NCBI RefSeq assembly: GCF_001640805.2
Contig: NC_066836.1
Coordinates: 3,482,071-3,546,070, forward strand
Reading direction: 5' to 3'
Length of the DNA stretch: 64,000 nt
Origin: Lates calcarifer
Lineage: Eukaryota > Chordata > Actinopteri > Centropomidae
Position numbers and translations under genes: made by a program. The notes below the pieces were generated by a model. The model was not told where the DNA came from and did no database searches. It saw nothing but the letters and a program-made list of their open reading frames with translations. Shown piece by piece: positions 35,370 through 50,300 of the stretch (its first letter is position 1; the number at the start of each line of letters is the position of its first letter).

Positions 35370-38300
35370 TGAGTTCACCGAGGCTGCATGTACGCATCAT
35401 TAGCCGTGTTTCGATGCTTTCAAAGAAAGGCACACCGCCATTGTGGTTCTTGTGTTTGTAAACCCACAAAACTTCCTCTGGGATTCTAACTGAGGCTCTG
35501 AAACAAAGTGGTAGCCTCTGTGGTTTACTGCAGCTCTTAGGGATAAAACAGGAGTTTCTTACACGTTTGTGCGCACGCTGATAGACTTAGTAACCCAGTT
35601 GTAAGTTCATGCCTCTGAAAGTTGCCAGCAGAGATTAGCCTACTAGCAAGTTAGCCAGCAGGCTGCAGAAGTAGGACTGCAGACTGAGGCGTTGAGGCTT
35701 AAGTGCAGAGCAATGTAATTAATAACAGAAGAGTCCTTAGTCTTTACTCAGTTACTTTTAATGTGCCTACCAAGTAAGTCATGAAAAGTTCCTCTTTGTT
35801 CAGTTGTTAATGAGCTCATTATCCTAACTTGGAGGGTTGGCTGGAATATCCAAGAAAAAGACAAATGATTCTAGGACGAATCAGTGACGCTTCAAATGCA
35901 TCACGAAGAGGAGCAAGAACACAAGCTTTTTTGATAAGTTAGTGTTGCACTTTAGTCCTGGACTAAATGCAGAGATGAAGCTGCCTTCAGATGCATGGCA
36001 GTCCGAGCAGGCCTTGTATGATAGAGAGGGAAACCGCAGTGCCAAGCTCCAGCTGACTGGCGGAGGGAGGCATGGACCTGACACATAAATCTTACAGATA
36101 AAAGTGAACCTAAGAAAACTTGTTGCATGATGTTGGGGTAGCAGCAGATAACCTTTGAACTAGAGCCCGGTGCTTCATGTGCAAGGTACTCTGGCCTTCT
36201 CTGATCTCTAGATCAGATAAGATAAGGCTGTGGCATTATAGAACTGTTCTTTTCAGTTTTATTTACCTCAATGCTAGAAAGAATTTTATTCGAGCATCTG
36301 CATCCTTTCAACTTTTCCTTGAAATCATTCAAAAGTACAAATTTACTGTATGTGTCAAAGTATGAATTTGTCCCACAGTTTATATAATTAATCTCCACAT
36401 AACCTAACTCATCTAAAACTTAACTTGCACAATGCATACATTTATTCCTGTGACATGACTGGCAGTTTGTGATTGATTTCTGTGCGTGCTATCTAAGCAT
36501 GGAAATTAATTATGTCAAACATTTATTGTCCGTTTATGTATTTATTGTTTTGTCACCCAGTGCTGGTCCAGCCTACAGTTAAGGTAAAAATATGTTAAAG
36601 TAGCGTCTCAGGTTTCATAAATGATTAATGCTCTGCTCGTCCATGTGCTAACTTTAAGGCAGTCTCTTTTTGCTGCAATGATAGCGACCTAGAAGTCATA
36701 CTGTATCCTCCTCTTCTACTGAATAATTTAGTGTGAGCAGACAGAGGAGCGCAGGAGAACATCTCTGTGTAGTTGAGATGTTGAGCAGGTTTAAAAAGCA
36801 CTGATGACAGCGAATTAGTATTTCATTGTTGAGGGGAAGATAAAGACTTCTCTTTGTCCGGACAGATTCAGACTAAGAATTATGTATAGCGTGGCTTTCT
36901 GTGAAAAATCGGGTCATGTAACATGTTCAGTAACACATGTAAGATAGTTTAATAACATTCTTATTTTGTCACTCTGGTTCTCCTTTAAAAGCAGTGAATA
37001 TGGGTCATAGTGCATGAGTTAAAATGTCTAATAAAACCATAAATTTCCCATGAAACAGACTGTGATAGGCAGTCTGGCAGAATGTATGATCCCCTATTTT
37101 GGAGATGATGTCACCCAAGATGATCACTATTGTAGTCGTAGTAGATTGAAGAGTCATACATCACACCTGTCCACTTTACTATGACTGGAGTGTAACTGAG
37201 ATTTTCACTATGATTTTCCTTTTGGGGATTACATTTCAAACATGCTGCAGAGCCAAAGAACATGCAAGAAAAATAGATTTAGAAGCATTCATAGAAAAAT
37301 AATAGTACTCTCCCTGCTGTAGATAAGTGACACACACTTTGTTATATATATAAAATCCAGTGCCATGAGAGACACCACCCTCTGTCGACCAGCTCTACAT
37401 AGGATTTGGGAAGAAAACTTTTTGTGGTTGCTAACTGAAGTCATGCATCTGGTTAGAAGCTCAGATGTTTGCGCTGTTTTTGAGGTTATTATCACAATTT
37501 AGGAAAGGGCAATTGTCTGGAAAACCCAATGTTTGCTGCTGTTTAATGCAGAGGGTGAACTGTGCCTGTGTACTGGAAATGAGGCCACACATCCAGTTCT
37601 TATTCTATTTTCTGTCAAGCTTTGATCTAAATAAGAAAACCCAGAGGTCCTCATGATCCTCACCCACAATAAAACATACTGCCTCAACATACAACACCCT
37701 TGTTGTTTAATCACCTCATATCTACATTTATTGCTCCAGTCCCACCCAGTCCACATTTCATCCAACCAAGGCTTGGCATTTTCTGAGGAGATCTTTTGGT
37801 CTTGGATGTTGTGTTGAAGATCACAGCTTTTTTTGGGGTTAGCCTGTCTTAATAAGAGACCCAAATTTAGTTTGGGTGTTTTCTCCTGCTTCAGTGTTTG
37901 TATGGACCTTCTTGTAACTTCCCCTGTCATTAGAGAGGAATGCTTTCTGCAGAAAAGAAAAAGCAGTCCACTTCTGAGGGCCACCTCACAACCAGGGAAA
38001 TTAGAAAGATCAGGACACTTGCATGAGTGCTCAGATTCTGTTCATACAAAGCTCTCATACAGAAATCTGACTGGACTTGAGAGAGGGAATAATTTTACAA
38101 GCTTCAAAATCTCTCAACGTCTTGAGAAGACAAACAGTGTCAGATTATCCTCTGCTGCTCTTTTTCCTTCCACAGACCATGGGGTGGATTCTCTCTAATA
38201 TTCACCCATTTGACTAAGCGTGGCAAGCGTTTAAAATGACACCCTTGACTGGAAAACTGTCTGGTGGTTTAATGCTCCAAACCCTCAAGTGACGTGAGTT

Positions 38301-38624
38301 TTGGCATGTGAGAGGGATCATGAGTTTTGTCTCTTTTTGACTGTTTCCCAGTGCTCAAAAGCCTCCAGGGGGGATATCAGGTGTCTGGATCGTTGTGTCC
38401 ATGCAGCTCACAGCAGATTTCCATTCACAGATTCCCACTGTTGGAGTCTCCTCTGGAGGAGTTTGTGTACATACTTGACCATTGAAGCAGACAGATTTAA
38501 CATGACTTTGACCTCTGGAGGACAATAGGAGCAGGTGTCTGCTGTTCTGTGTGGTTTTCTAGAGCAACGTATGGCTGAAAATAGTGCTGTAGTGTTACTT
38601 CAAATTTGGGTATGGACTAGTTGG

Positions 38625-38895
38625 GGCTGCAACCAATTATTATTTCTGCACTGACTTGTCATTTTTTCACCCAAACTGATTTGATAGTTCATCTATCACA
38701 AATCCCCAGAGTCCAAGTTGGTATCTTCAGCTTGATGTTTTCACTGACCACCAGTCCAAAGTTCCAAAAATATTCAGTATATAATAACATTACACATAAC
38801 AAACAAGGAAAGGCATTACATTATCACATTTGAGAAGCTTCAAATCACAGAATTACATGAATTATAGACAATAACATTCAATCAACTAATCATGT
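38625..38895 (+). repeat. Teleost dispersed repeat, long copy
   Basis: Begins TTGGGGCTGCAACCAATTAT and runs through CCAAAAATATTCAGTATATA and CATTTGAGAAGCTTCAAATC to CAATCAACTAATC. From memory this is the layout of a very common fish interspersed repeat (GGGGCTGCAAC... AGATATTCAGTTTA... TTTGAGAAGCTG... GATTAGTCGATT). I do not assign a database name. The copy is diverged and noncoding. Confidence 0.7.
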
Positions 38896-41019
38896 CACTA
38901 ATGTAAGGTTAGTGGTATGTGCAGACAATTTACAGAACAATCACAGAATTTACAGAATAGTCAGAAGAAGGTGTTTTTAGATCATATCTCCAACTTCACA
39001 GGTTCACAGGTATCACAGGTTGAATAATTGTCTCCAAAGATCACCAGTCTCAGTGTAGATGTAGCTTAAAAAAATGATCACATTTATGCAGTACTGAGGT
39101 TGACCAACTCTGGTCTGTCAGCCTGTTTTTAATCTTGTCATGATGTCATTTCTAGGTGCTTTAGTGTGCTCAAGATATTGCACAATTAATTACACAAATG
39201 AGTGTTTTTCATTAGAGTGCTGCAGCCTTTGATGGCGGACAGGGCCTGGAGATATGCAGTCCTGCTCACTGTGAGACTTAACTGCTGGTGTTCCGGTCAT
39301 TCTCTAACAGATTAACATGTTTGCCACCAGAAATGTAACAAGTCTTCAAATGAAAAGCTCCAGCTTTTGAAGTTGGCCCCATTCTGTTCAAAAGAGTGAG
39401 ATAATTGCATGCATGAAAGAGACATTAGACTCAATATGATAATGATGAAGGATAGTGGAAGGATAGAGTCATGTGCAGAAATTGTCAGTACAGTGTTCAC
39501 ACTGACAGCAGTAGAGTCATGCTTTATTAAGGCCACGTTCACACTGGATTTGTCTGAGCCCAAACCAGTTTGACCACCCTACCTGAAGCCTCACTGGTTT
39601 ATTTGCATTGTTCTGATCTGTACTTTGTGTAAACTGCAGCTTTTTACCATATTTGCCAGGAAACTACATTGGTGCCCATTTTCACATATGCATGATAAAT
39701 GGAGAACATCAGTGGTGATTATGTGCAACTACAGGAGAAATGATCCCAAAATATGACATTGTACTGGTATATATAGATCTTATACCCATTAGCTCACCTT
39801 TTCATTTGATCGGGCCAAAGAAATCTTAAGTGCGATTATGCCATCAGTGTAGGTGCAGTAGATCTACCTCATGTTGGGTCGTAAGCCCAAATAATTTTAC
39901 AGTTCATCTGTTTGATCCTCATGTCACCAGGCTGTACCAGCCAGGGGTTCCTGCTTCCAAAACGGGCACAGTGCAGGATTAAAAGCTTCACTGATGATCC
40001 CCGGGCCGCTGACTTTGCCCTTGACCAGACTACTGTGAAAAATGTCCTAAAACATGACCTAGCACAGCATTTCATTTCCTAAAGGAGTCAGTTAAAGACA
40101 GACTGGAATGAACTGAAGAAAACTGGCCATATGAGGCTTCCTGTGTGAAACTGTAGGAAAATATCAGGGCACAATGGTTGTGACACTTAACATATGCTTA
40201 TAAAGCAGGTACATACTGCCTCAAAGTATTCCTCTTACTTTGAAATATCATTGGTCTTGAAAATTAAGAATTCAAGCAGTTATATAAAATTACTGACATT
40301 ACAGAAAGAACAAGCTTTGAATAACAGGAAAGACGATTGCAGTCAGCAGCCATAAAATATATAATCTTTTTTCCGTAGGACATGAGACACTCTACACGGT
40401 TGTTTTTCTTTTTGCCAGTTGATGACGCTTGCATTACCGCTGTTCCCACAGTGCTTCTTTGCTGTGCTGTGCATTTTGGATAACTGAATTTTTTTCAGTT
40501 ACAGCTCAATAATGCTTCTTTACTGTGAGGAATTTACATATGTGAGCTGTCATCCTCGCCAGTGTTTGACATGTTGATGTGATAATAAAAAATTACCACT
40601 TTCGTTGTTTGCCAGCAGGTCTTTCCCGGGAGGGGAGTGAACATGGCATGGGATCTTTAGCAGAGCAGAGCAGTGCAGCTGAAGTGAAGTAGGAGGCTGT
40701 AAAATGCTGACGGCAGAGTTCTCAGATGGTGGGAAGACCAGCGCTCTCCTTTTGAAGTTCATTTACATTTTAGAAGTTGAACTCATGCTGTTAGTCAGAA
40801 CTGTTTACAGTAAGAGTAACAGCTGAACTGTCAGTAATAAAGGAAACCTTTGTTAAAGGGTGCAAAGGATCAAAGCATGAACACCTCAACAAAAGATTAA
40901 ACAATATTTCTGTGCACTTGGATTGCTATTGGACATTCTGTAGATACAGTATTCTTCTACAGGTGGTTAAATGTAAGCTGCTTGACAGATTTTTGACAAC
41001 ATATATGACAGTGCCACAG

Positions 41020-41200
41020 ACTTGAAACTTAATCTCAAATTAGTCCTAAATCACATTAATGAGTACTTGAGTCTGACTTGGTTTTCATCCTGCATTTTTT
41101 TATTTCTTATGAAGGATTGACTTGGACTTGTCTGGCTCAAGGCTTGCTGTAGACTTGAACTAATCTCAACTGATTTGAGGCTTGTCTTGACTTCCAGTCA
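41020..41200. repeat. Degenerate ACTTGA repeat, second copy
   Basis: GACTTGAAACTT, GTACTTGAGTCTGACTTGG, GACTTGGACTTGTCTGG and GAGGCTTGTCTTGACTTCC recur over about 180 bases, the same unit style as at 27370-27570. Confidence 0.6.
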
Positions 41201-44200
41201 AAAAACTAAAAACAGGCCCAGTTAATGACACTGCATGTGTTGATACTGACACATATGTTGTGGACAATCAGGCTAATCCCAGACTGTCCACACAGATGCT
41301 TTTGGAAATGATCCCTTCATTTAGGAAGAGAACAGAAGATGAAACTGAGAAGGTTTTCTTTAATGTGACACATTGCAAACCGAACTCTTGACCGTGATGG
41401 GGGAGGAGCTGAGTTAATGAGAGTTCAGATCATAATACTTAATGATACACAGAGCTTAAGTGGTTTACAGAGTACTATGAAAACGGATTACTTGAACCCT
41501 GGCATGGGTCCAGTCAACTGAGCATTGGCACCCCAACCATGTGCACCAAAGCCAGCTACATATGCCACTGGATACCCCAAGAGGCCCTACAGACAAAGTA
41601 GGCCAGAGACTAACTGACAGCAACATATTTCTGGATGATGGATGCTTCAAAATTATCACCAGCACTTGAAGTTCTTTTGATGAGTGCCTGCATCACAGGG
41701 TGGTGTTTTGAGGTTAAGTCACTTTTACCCACCCCTTTTGGTTTAGCTGTAGACTCTCTTCCATAAACAGAGGAAGCTCCTGAATGTAAACTAGTGCAGG
41801 GAAAAAGGATCAGGAAGCTTATAAAAAAGTTTTATGATATCTGCACTGCTCTGCTCTGATATTTTTTGTCCATCTTTGTTGACCAGGACTTTCAGCTGGA
41901 AAGCACAGTTTATTTATGAAAGAGATTCTTAGCATGACTTCACAGAACGGTGTTTGTGGAAAACCAGGGTGTGATGCTGAGAAAGCTTGCATTTCAGGCA
42001 GAATACAGTCATTGTAGACGCCAACCACAAGTGTGAGTTTAAGATGATTTGACCTCAGGAAGACGTAATGACTGGGATTTTAAACGTGAGTCTTGCTTAA
42101 TTAGGGCTTCAATATTTTGCAAAAAAGATGTACTGTGTTCATCATTTAAAACATGTATCACCATAAAACATCTGGCATGACATGGAAACTCACCAGTCCA
42201 CATTATTGAGGTTTTTAGCAATTTGAGTGATTGCTTACAGAACAGTGTCATTACTTGTGTTGAGAACAGTACGTAGTATTCACCTTTGTGGAAACTCTGC
42301 TCAGCTCAGCTCAGGTTGAATTTACCCAGGAGTTTTGTGGTTTGAACAGCGGCAACATTTAAACAGTCTTAACTGATAGTTATACTAAGCTTGCCAAGCA
42401 TAACTGGGTAGTCATCAGCTTTCTCCCATAATAAACATGGAGGTTACAAAGCCCAGACGTTGTCTCCAAGAGCAGAAAGGAACAATGTTCTCTTTGGATT
42501 CTTAGTCCTGTGGTTGTTTTATGTCAGCAGCACGATTATGGAAAAGCTTTTACCTTTAAATTGCCTTTTCTGGTTTATGATGAAGGAAAAATCCAGTCTC
42601 ACACTCTATCATGCTGAACCTAAATGTTACTCTAAAAGGTTTCCAGGCTGCCTTCATAATCACATCTATATAGGAATAATGAATGCTCATATCCTTTGTA
42701 TAAGATATAAAGTAGCATAAACTAGAAATTCAAGTATGTCAGACTTGTACTCAAAAGGATTTTGGTTTATTACAGTTTGGGTCCAATGTTAGTATCATTC
42801 TGGTGGCAATAGCTAAAAAGAAGTCAGATGGGTCAAGAAACATGAGCAGTGAGACAGACAGGTTGTAAACTAAACCCTGGGTTAGCCAATCTTGTGTGGA
42901 AAAATGAAAACAAACAGTAAAAATATTACCCAGACTGCTGCAGTGTTGCTATGATCCCAAATCTCAGGAATTTCTGTGGTTTATCGTAAGTGAAATACTG
43001 CCTGAACTACCAAAAATAAGACCACTGTAACACTTGAATTAATGCTCTATAGTACATAGGTGCTTAGTTAAAAAAAATGTTACATGTGTTATTTTCACTA
43101 GTATCCATTACAACACCAGAAAATGACCAAACACCTTGTTGAGGAGTGAGTAAATCACTGACTGCTGTCTCTGCCCTCCCTCTATCTGCTCACTCAGTGT
43201 TGATTTGCTTTAGAGCAGAGTATCAGCTAAATGTAAAATGAATGTGCACTTGTTTTCAGCAGGCACACTGGCCTTGTTCACAGGCCTGAGTGTCCCTTGT
43301 CCACCCAGTGGACAGACACTGACTGAAATGTCAAGGACTCACTGTGTGTGGAGCACTGAGCACAGGGAGATGATTGTCTCTGAGGAATGCCAGGACACTG
43401 AATAAACAGCAGCATAGCTCAGATATACTGTATCCCCTCAGTGCAGCCTGATACAGCCTGGAGATTTAATTGAGTCTGAGGACTTCATATTCTTACCAAG
43501 CTGTTATTCTCCTCCGTTATCTGCAATAGTGGCCTAGATCTTTTGTGTTTGCTATTGTTTTGGAACCTCTATGTTTAGATGCTGGTTTATTATTTTCTTC
43601 CTCTGAAATTCCTACGAGATTCTTCTTGCCAGAGTCTTAAAATTTCATTTATTTTCTCCCTCATAACAGAGCCTGTTGTTGTCATCCAGCTGTTAATTGC
43701 TCGCAGCTAGGCGAGAAACCCGGAGGTTTAGTGATGCAAAGTGCTGAGCTCTCAGACCGCCAAGCATGTTCTCCATGGAAACCCAAACGCGTTTGAAAGG
43801 GACGGAGGTCCTGCATTGGCATAGTCCAAATTTTTGAAACTCTGAGAAAAGTGTGAGGTTTAGATTGGACACAGAAAACCACATGCTGCTCAGTGAAGAG
43901 CCCACATTAGCATAACCCAAATGATTTATGAGTGTAGATTAATGATGTCCCTTGAAATTGAATTCAGTACTTAGGCTGATGAGGCTTTGTCTGCTAAATA
44001 TAGGACAGGCCAAGCGAGAGCTCTGCCTTTGACAGATAGATGATTATTGGCCTTTGGGCAGAACAGAGGCATGAGGGCCTTGGACTTCAGTCTTCGTATG
44101 TGTGACATCCCTCCCCTCTGCTGGGCTGTTTGGGTTGCTCCTGGTGTAGTTCAGGGGGCAAATAGCTGAGTTGGGAGGGTTGTCACCTTACACAGTTCAC

Positions 44201-47200
44201 CTGATCGGCACAGACTCTGGCCTGTAATTCACTTTCAATCATTTTTGACTGAACTGATTTAAAACTGAGTAACTATCCTTAAAATGTATCTTGCTGAGTT
44301 AATTGGTCAATTGATTAGTCAGTCAACCAATCCTTAAGGCAAAAACGACAAACATCATTAACCACTCAATTCGTTTAACAATTTGATTTTAAAAGCATTT
44401 ATTTTGATTTTATATATATTTATATTGCATAGAGTCTTGTCCTCACTCCATGAGTTGTGGAACTGAATTTGGATCATTCAGATGTAGCTAAACCATGGTT
44501 GGTGTAAACCAGCTATTTCCATAAATGTTGGTCATCAGAGTGAAGGAATATAAATAATCTATGCAGTTTTTCTGTGTCAGTTAATTTGATGAGTAAAGGT
44601 GGCAGTTGTTTCAGCTTTATTTTAAATCTTGAAATGGTGCCATGTTGATTTTTTCCCAGTGGGTTTAAATGACAGACAGATTGGCAGATTTCCTCGAGTT
44701 TCTGATAGATGACAGAAAGGCTTTGATTCATAGATGCCTTTGAGATCCCAAGCCTTCACTGTCTCCTGGGTGTGTTTTTGACATGGCTGGTCTGCACTTG
44801 TCAGAATGCAGCCTGCATAGTGAGTTTATATTCACACAGAGAGGCTGTGAAATAATCAGAGTATCAGGGATTCACAATACCAAATGTGTTCTGCAACCAG
44901 ATTATACAGTAATTTGAGGAATGTAGGTAGATTTTTATGGATGTGCTTTAAGGGTCACAGACAGACTAATAATGTATAATAAAGTCTATTCATTAAAATT
45001 TCACAGACAGAAGGGCAGCACATTACATATTTCTAATCACTGTAGTTTTTAAAGTAGAATGAAGCTCTATTACAGAAAAAGTTGAATGAATGAAACTGGA
45101 GACAAGTTTCTCCTGGTTTCTGTCACATGCAGATATGACTGTGAGTGAGGCGAACATGCTGCTCGACAGGAAAAACTGCCTCCTGACTGACCAGTTGATG
45201 ATACAAGACTTAATGCATCTCCCTCATGTTCATACTTGAGCTGTTAGGAAGTCTGAAATGTGTTTTCTGTTTCCCTGTCAACACCAGTTACCTGTGTAGA
45301 CTTTGGCATGTTGTGGTTTACTTTTTGTTTCTACATCTGTAAACTTCCCTTGTGGCCGTAGCACCACTACACAGACATCATGTTGAGTGAATAAGCCAGA
45401 CTACAGTGGATGACGTAAGAACCGCTCATCTGACTGCCTGCAGTGTGCATCTGTGTGTTTGTGTTGCCTCAGACATGTTGACTGAAACAAGTCGGATGCA
45501 ATTAAGACGTCTGGTGGAACAATGTTAAATTCAACTATAGACTTTATTTGAATGTACTGCATATACTCTTCTTTGTGCACAGTGCAGTTTTCTACTAGAC
45601 ACTGGAATCTGACTTTCTGCACAGATTTTACATCGCACTGTTTTATATTTGATAGACTGATGAATATGTAAAAACCTTTTTAAAAAACCTCAGTGACATT
45701 AATGACATAATTTATTAAGTTATGAGGTACAATGTTTTCTATCACATGCCTAACTGGTGTTGTTGCAAAATGACATTGATGCATTGCATTAAACAACTGT
45801 TTTTTGTATTTAAAAAAATATTATTTTGATTTCAAGTTAAAGATGTTAAACTTGGGGTTTGAAACAACAGTTGCTGGTTTTAAAACAGTCCTGGTGAAGT
45901 TGGTTATTGCTAAAGGAGAATGCCTCAGCCCAGACTGGTTAGATTGAGTCGTGTGTCACAGAGGAAAAGAGCTTTCCTTTTCCTGTCCTCCATCATTAGT
46001 ATGCAGGGAGTCAGTAGTGAGGAAGTGCAGTGGACCTGCTGGGCCATCATATACACATCAGCATCACTGAAATCTCTTCAGTGTATAAACTGATTTCCTG
46101 ATTCAATGGCACAACAGAAGAGAGCTAGCTTTACTGCCAGCAAACAGAAGTGAGGCTGCATGAAACACAGAAGCATAAATCACAGAAGGAACTGAGGTTA
46201 ATGATCACTGATATGGTCTACTGAAAGTGAGTTCAGAAACATCTGATTTGAGTGACTGTAAAGTAGAAAAAAACAGGAATTGTTTTGAAGACAGTCAAGC
46301 AGAGACATGGAAACCACAATGAAGCTGTGTACTTGCGAGAAGGTTAAAGTGGAAATGGTCAAACCTGATGCTGCTACTCATTTAGCTTTGTTTTGTTCAG
46401 ATACTTGGCACCAGCGAGGGAGCATGAAGATGAAAGAGGCAGCCACAACTTGGTAAAACCAGAAATAGTGTCAACCAAAACAAGGGGGAGAACGGCAGTG
46501 GTTGTGTGGTGAAAGAACATCTGGGGAAATATGAAGGTAGCCATTTAATTAGAACTTGTCCCAGGGGGAATCAGAGAGAGGTAAAAAAACAAAAAATACA
46601 AAAACACAAAACAGAATCACCAAGGAACTGGATTATAGTTTAGTCCAAAAACAAATGATCACAGGGTAAGTGCCTTTGTGGGAAGATTTCAGATAGTTCA
46701 GCCAGTTAGCTCAAGCTAAAACAGGATTGGATATTTTTTTTTGCAAAGTAATGTTTTGTCTATGAGAATCTGCTGAAGTTTCTTCCTGCAGTGAGAATCC
46801 TGTATTGCTTGCTTGGCGGAATGTCACAGTAGACTGAAGGACATGATAAAAGGACAGTAGGACCTTGCATACAAATGGAAAATGTAAGATTTGAGAGATT
46901 ACCATTAGAGAGTCTCCTTCTATGTGTGCACTAATACTCCATCAATATCTACATTTGAACATTGTTGCACACGTAAATTGTGAATTTGCAGGTTGTAGGT
47001 GAAGTTGAAAGAAAAAGGAATAAATGTTTTTCACTTCAAATATTTCAGTATCACTGTGTGAAAGTATAGATACTCGTACAGACATCCTCTTCAGTTTTGT
47101 TCTGTGTGAATGAGTTAAACTTGACAAAATCGCCTTTTGTGATAGAGAGTGATGGATTCTGAATGTGCCTTGAATGCAGCATATCAGCAGTGACAGTTGA

Positions 47201-47301
47201 GGCAGAAAAGGACCTTCTCTGGATAAAAAGCTTACTGTGTGAATGAACTGTGTCAGGTTTGGCCTGGGACTGCTGCCTCTTTTGACATGATCAGACAAGA
47301 T

Positions 47302-47334
47302 TGTGTGTGTCTGTGTGTGTGTGTGTCTGTGTGT
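47302..47334. repeat. (TG)n microsatellite, interrupted
   Basis: TG units interrupted by two CTG steps, in pard3 intron 1. Confidence 0.9.
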
Positions 47335-50300
47335 TTCAGTTCTTAAGTTTGCCCTCTCACACATGAATTAGGACACCAAACCTAACACGCCTGGCATTTC
47401 AAAGAGAGGGCCATTTGTTGGAAACAAGCACCCCATTTAGAGTATCTTGATCCATGTATTGAACTGTGCCCAGAATCCATGCCCATCTCTCTGCAGCCTG
47501 GACTCACTGCACTCATGTCACCTACACTGAATGTATATACATTGGATAGATGTAAGCTAAGACAGTAAGGGACTTTCCTGTTTTAGTTCTGAGGTTTCAC
47601 TTTGAAGGAAAGAACAGATGGCTATTCATAAAACCTTCAAACAGCAGTACCCAAGTAAAATGAAATTGGCATGATATGCAGTATAAAAAGCAGTATGTGA
47701 ATGACAGTTAGTGAACTAACCTCTATACGTTTAACTTTTCTACTTTATGAAGCACCCGACTCGTCTTGGGCTGGAAGTGTTGATGAATTTGAAACCCCTG
47801 GTCAATAGTCTATTTTAGCCATGACTATGAGTTTATTCTAAGTTTAAGCCAAGTATTTTCAGATGTCTGAACCTAACTAAGCTTTAACTGTAGAGGCGGC
47901 AAGAAAAAAACTCGAGGAGTCTGTTCTGGAGAAGCTTCATAGTTTGTTGTTTTTACCAATCAGGTGCTGTATAAGGACATGTTGCCAGAATCCTCTCTCT
48001 CCTCTCCTTTTCATCTACGTTTTGCCCTCATGAATGAAATGCATTTGGATGTGGAAATGGCAGCTGTGCCTTTGGACATGAATATAATCACTGCATTTAG
48101 CTACTGACCTGTGCAGCTGAGAGTGATTCTAAGCATAAACGTTACAAGCTTGTCTCACTTGATTTACATTTAAAGTGACTGCAGCTTCAAAGTCACACGC
48201 CCCACTTATTTCCCAATTACATGCCCACTGCAGTAGCCCAGCCTGCTGTGTCACAACAGGAATGCCCTCAGGCCATTCTCATAGTTGATGCCTGGCCATA
48301 TCTGAACCTCAAACAAATGGCAAGATTCCTTACTGACCCATTCATGTAGCTCACAGATGACTGCTGAATACTTTTCATCCTAGTCATAGCCACTGAACTA
48401 GAGCATGTAAGTCTGTACTGTTTAACTGCCTGTCAATCAAAAGTGCTTTAAAGCCTAGGATTTACATTATTGTTTTTGTACAGGAAATTAGATAGTTGGG
48501 TATAGCCTTTAGCCATTTGTCTTCCATACATGTTGTCTTTCTCAAATATCAACAGTGATATCTGGTTCTAGAAAAAAGTGTGTGCCTCTTATGCCAATAT
48601 GCTGTTTCCTTCCTTCTCGTCAGTTTAAAGCTCAGTCAAAGCTCAGTGTCCGGTGAGGCTATGTGAAAGCCTGGCATGGAGACAGAGATGCTGCAAATAC
48701 CTCTATCTTCACCATCCAGACTGGATGGATGGAAAAAGCCTCGCTCCTGCCAAAGATTGTGATGGCTTGTGCCTGAGTCCAGCTGGTTCTCCATAAACAG
48801 CACATGAATTACAGTGTGTTTCTCTGCTCTCTTTTTGTTTGATTTACTCCTGTTTCTTATTTTTAGAGTGGATTATTCAGCCATTAGAGACAGACAAAGA
48901 TAGGCTTGGAGCGGTTTCGACATAACTGCTCCCAAAATTAACACGCAGCCGCTTCAAGAATATGTTTTGTACATTTCCAAATTAGGCACAGTTGAAGATT
49001 GTTTAGCAGACACTGTTGAAGAAAGAACACAACATCTCTTCCCACCATATTCAGCACAGCTGTATAGGAAATTGCTGAATGCTCACGGCCAGAGAGAACA
49101 CTTATCTGTGAACCTGAAGGGAAAAAAATATGTTTAGATTTTTTGCTGAACTACAGACTAGCATTATGTTTGCTCTCAATGCTTTTGACTACAAGAAGAA
49201 TGCATTACAACATCTTTAAGAGACTATCTACTATTTGGTTATGTTAACTGCTTTGGGGAAAAAAAAAGTTTTCTGCTATCATGTATATCCATGTCTGTCA
49301 TCTCATTGGAGCAGACAGTGTCCTGACCCTGCGGTTTATCCTCTTACATCACCAGTGTTAGGACTTGCAGAGGATAAATGAGTGCACATACTGCTTGTGT
49401 GCATGTTTATGCATGCATACCATTTTGCAAGCTTATAATGCATACAAATCTAAAGTGGAATTTAAATTTCTCAGTCGTGGAGAGTGGATCAGTAATGTTT
49501 AGCCTTAAAGTTTTCACATGATCCTGTGCATTAAAGAAGAAATCCTTTTAATCAGGCTTTGTTGTGCATTCACAGAATGTGTTCAACCATTTAAGTTTAG
49601 GAAGAGATAGAGGCATTTTAAAATAACAAAAGGACCACTGCTGGGTTTAAAGGGGGGTGAATCCTTAAAGTAATTTTGTAATTTTGTGTGCAGAGGAACA
49701 TTACAACTATGAGCCATTTCTGACCCAAATGCAAGACGGATCTTACATATTTCCAAGGTTATGACTGTGTGATTTCATCATGTTTTTCATCAGAGAGCCA
49801 AAGGAAACTATTCACCTCCGCTCTTGCTGTAACTAACACCCCCCACCCCACCCCCAGTTCATCTCCTGACTCTAGAGAAAGAAAGAAATGACTGCAATCT
49901 GCATCTCCATCTCCCAGTGCTCCAACCTCCTGCCCACATCCATCTCTACATTGCAGCTCTATTACCTCCCCCACCATCTTCACAACCCACTTCTTCAAAT
50001 AAGGTTCTCTCTCTCTCCCCCTGCTTTCTTTCAGCTTTGATCCACATGGGCTTGTGTTTTAGCTTTGAAGAATACAGTTCCTCTTCTTTTTCTAGATTTG
50101 AATGCACACAATAATGGACAGTTGAAATGTGCTGCTCAAATGTGCTTTCTGGCAGTTTGGTCTTTTGCCAGTTTTTGTCTTTCAAGTAGAATACATGCTG
50201 AACTCTTCTAAGATTGAATATTGTAACAGGAAGAAGCGTTGCAGTTTTGGTTATCATGACAACACTCACATACAGATGATTAAGCAGGTAGGAGGACAGA

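Noticed and set aside
37499..37984. 161-codon minus-strand open frame, the longest in the window
   Set aside because: No recognisable domain, no supporting promoter or splice context, and the length is within what chance gives in 64 kb; its composition does not look like a transposase or other known protein.
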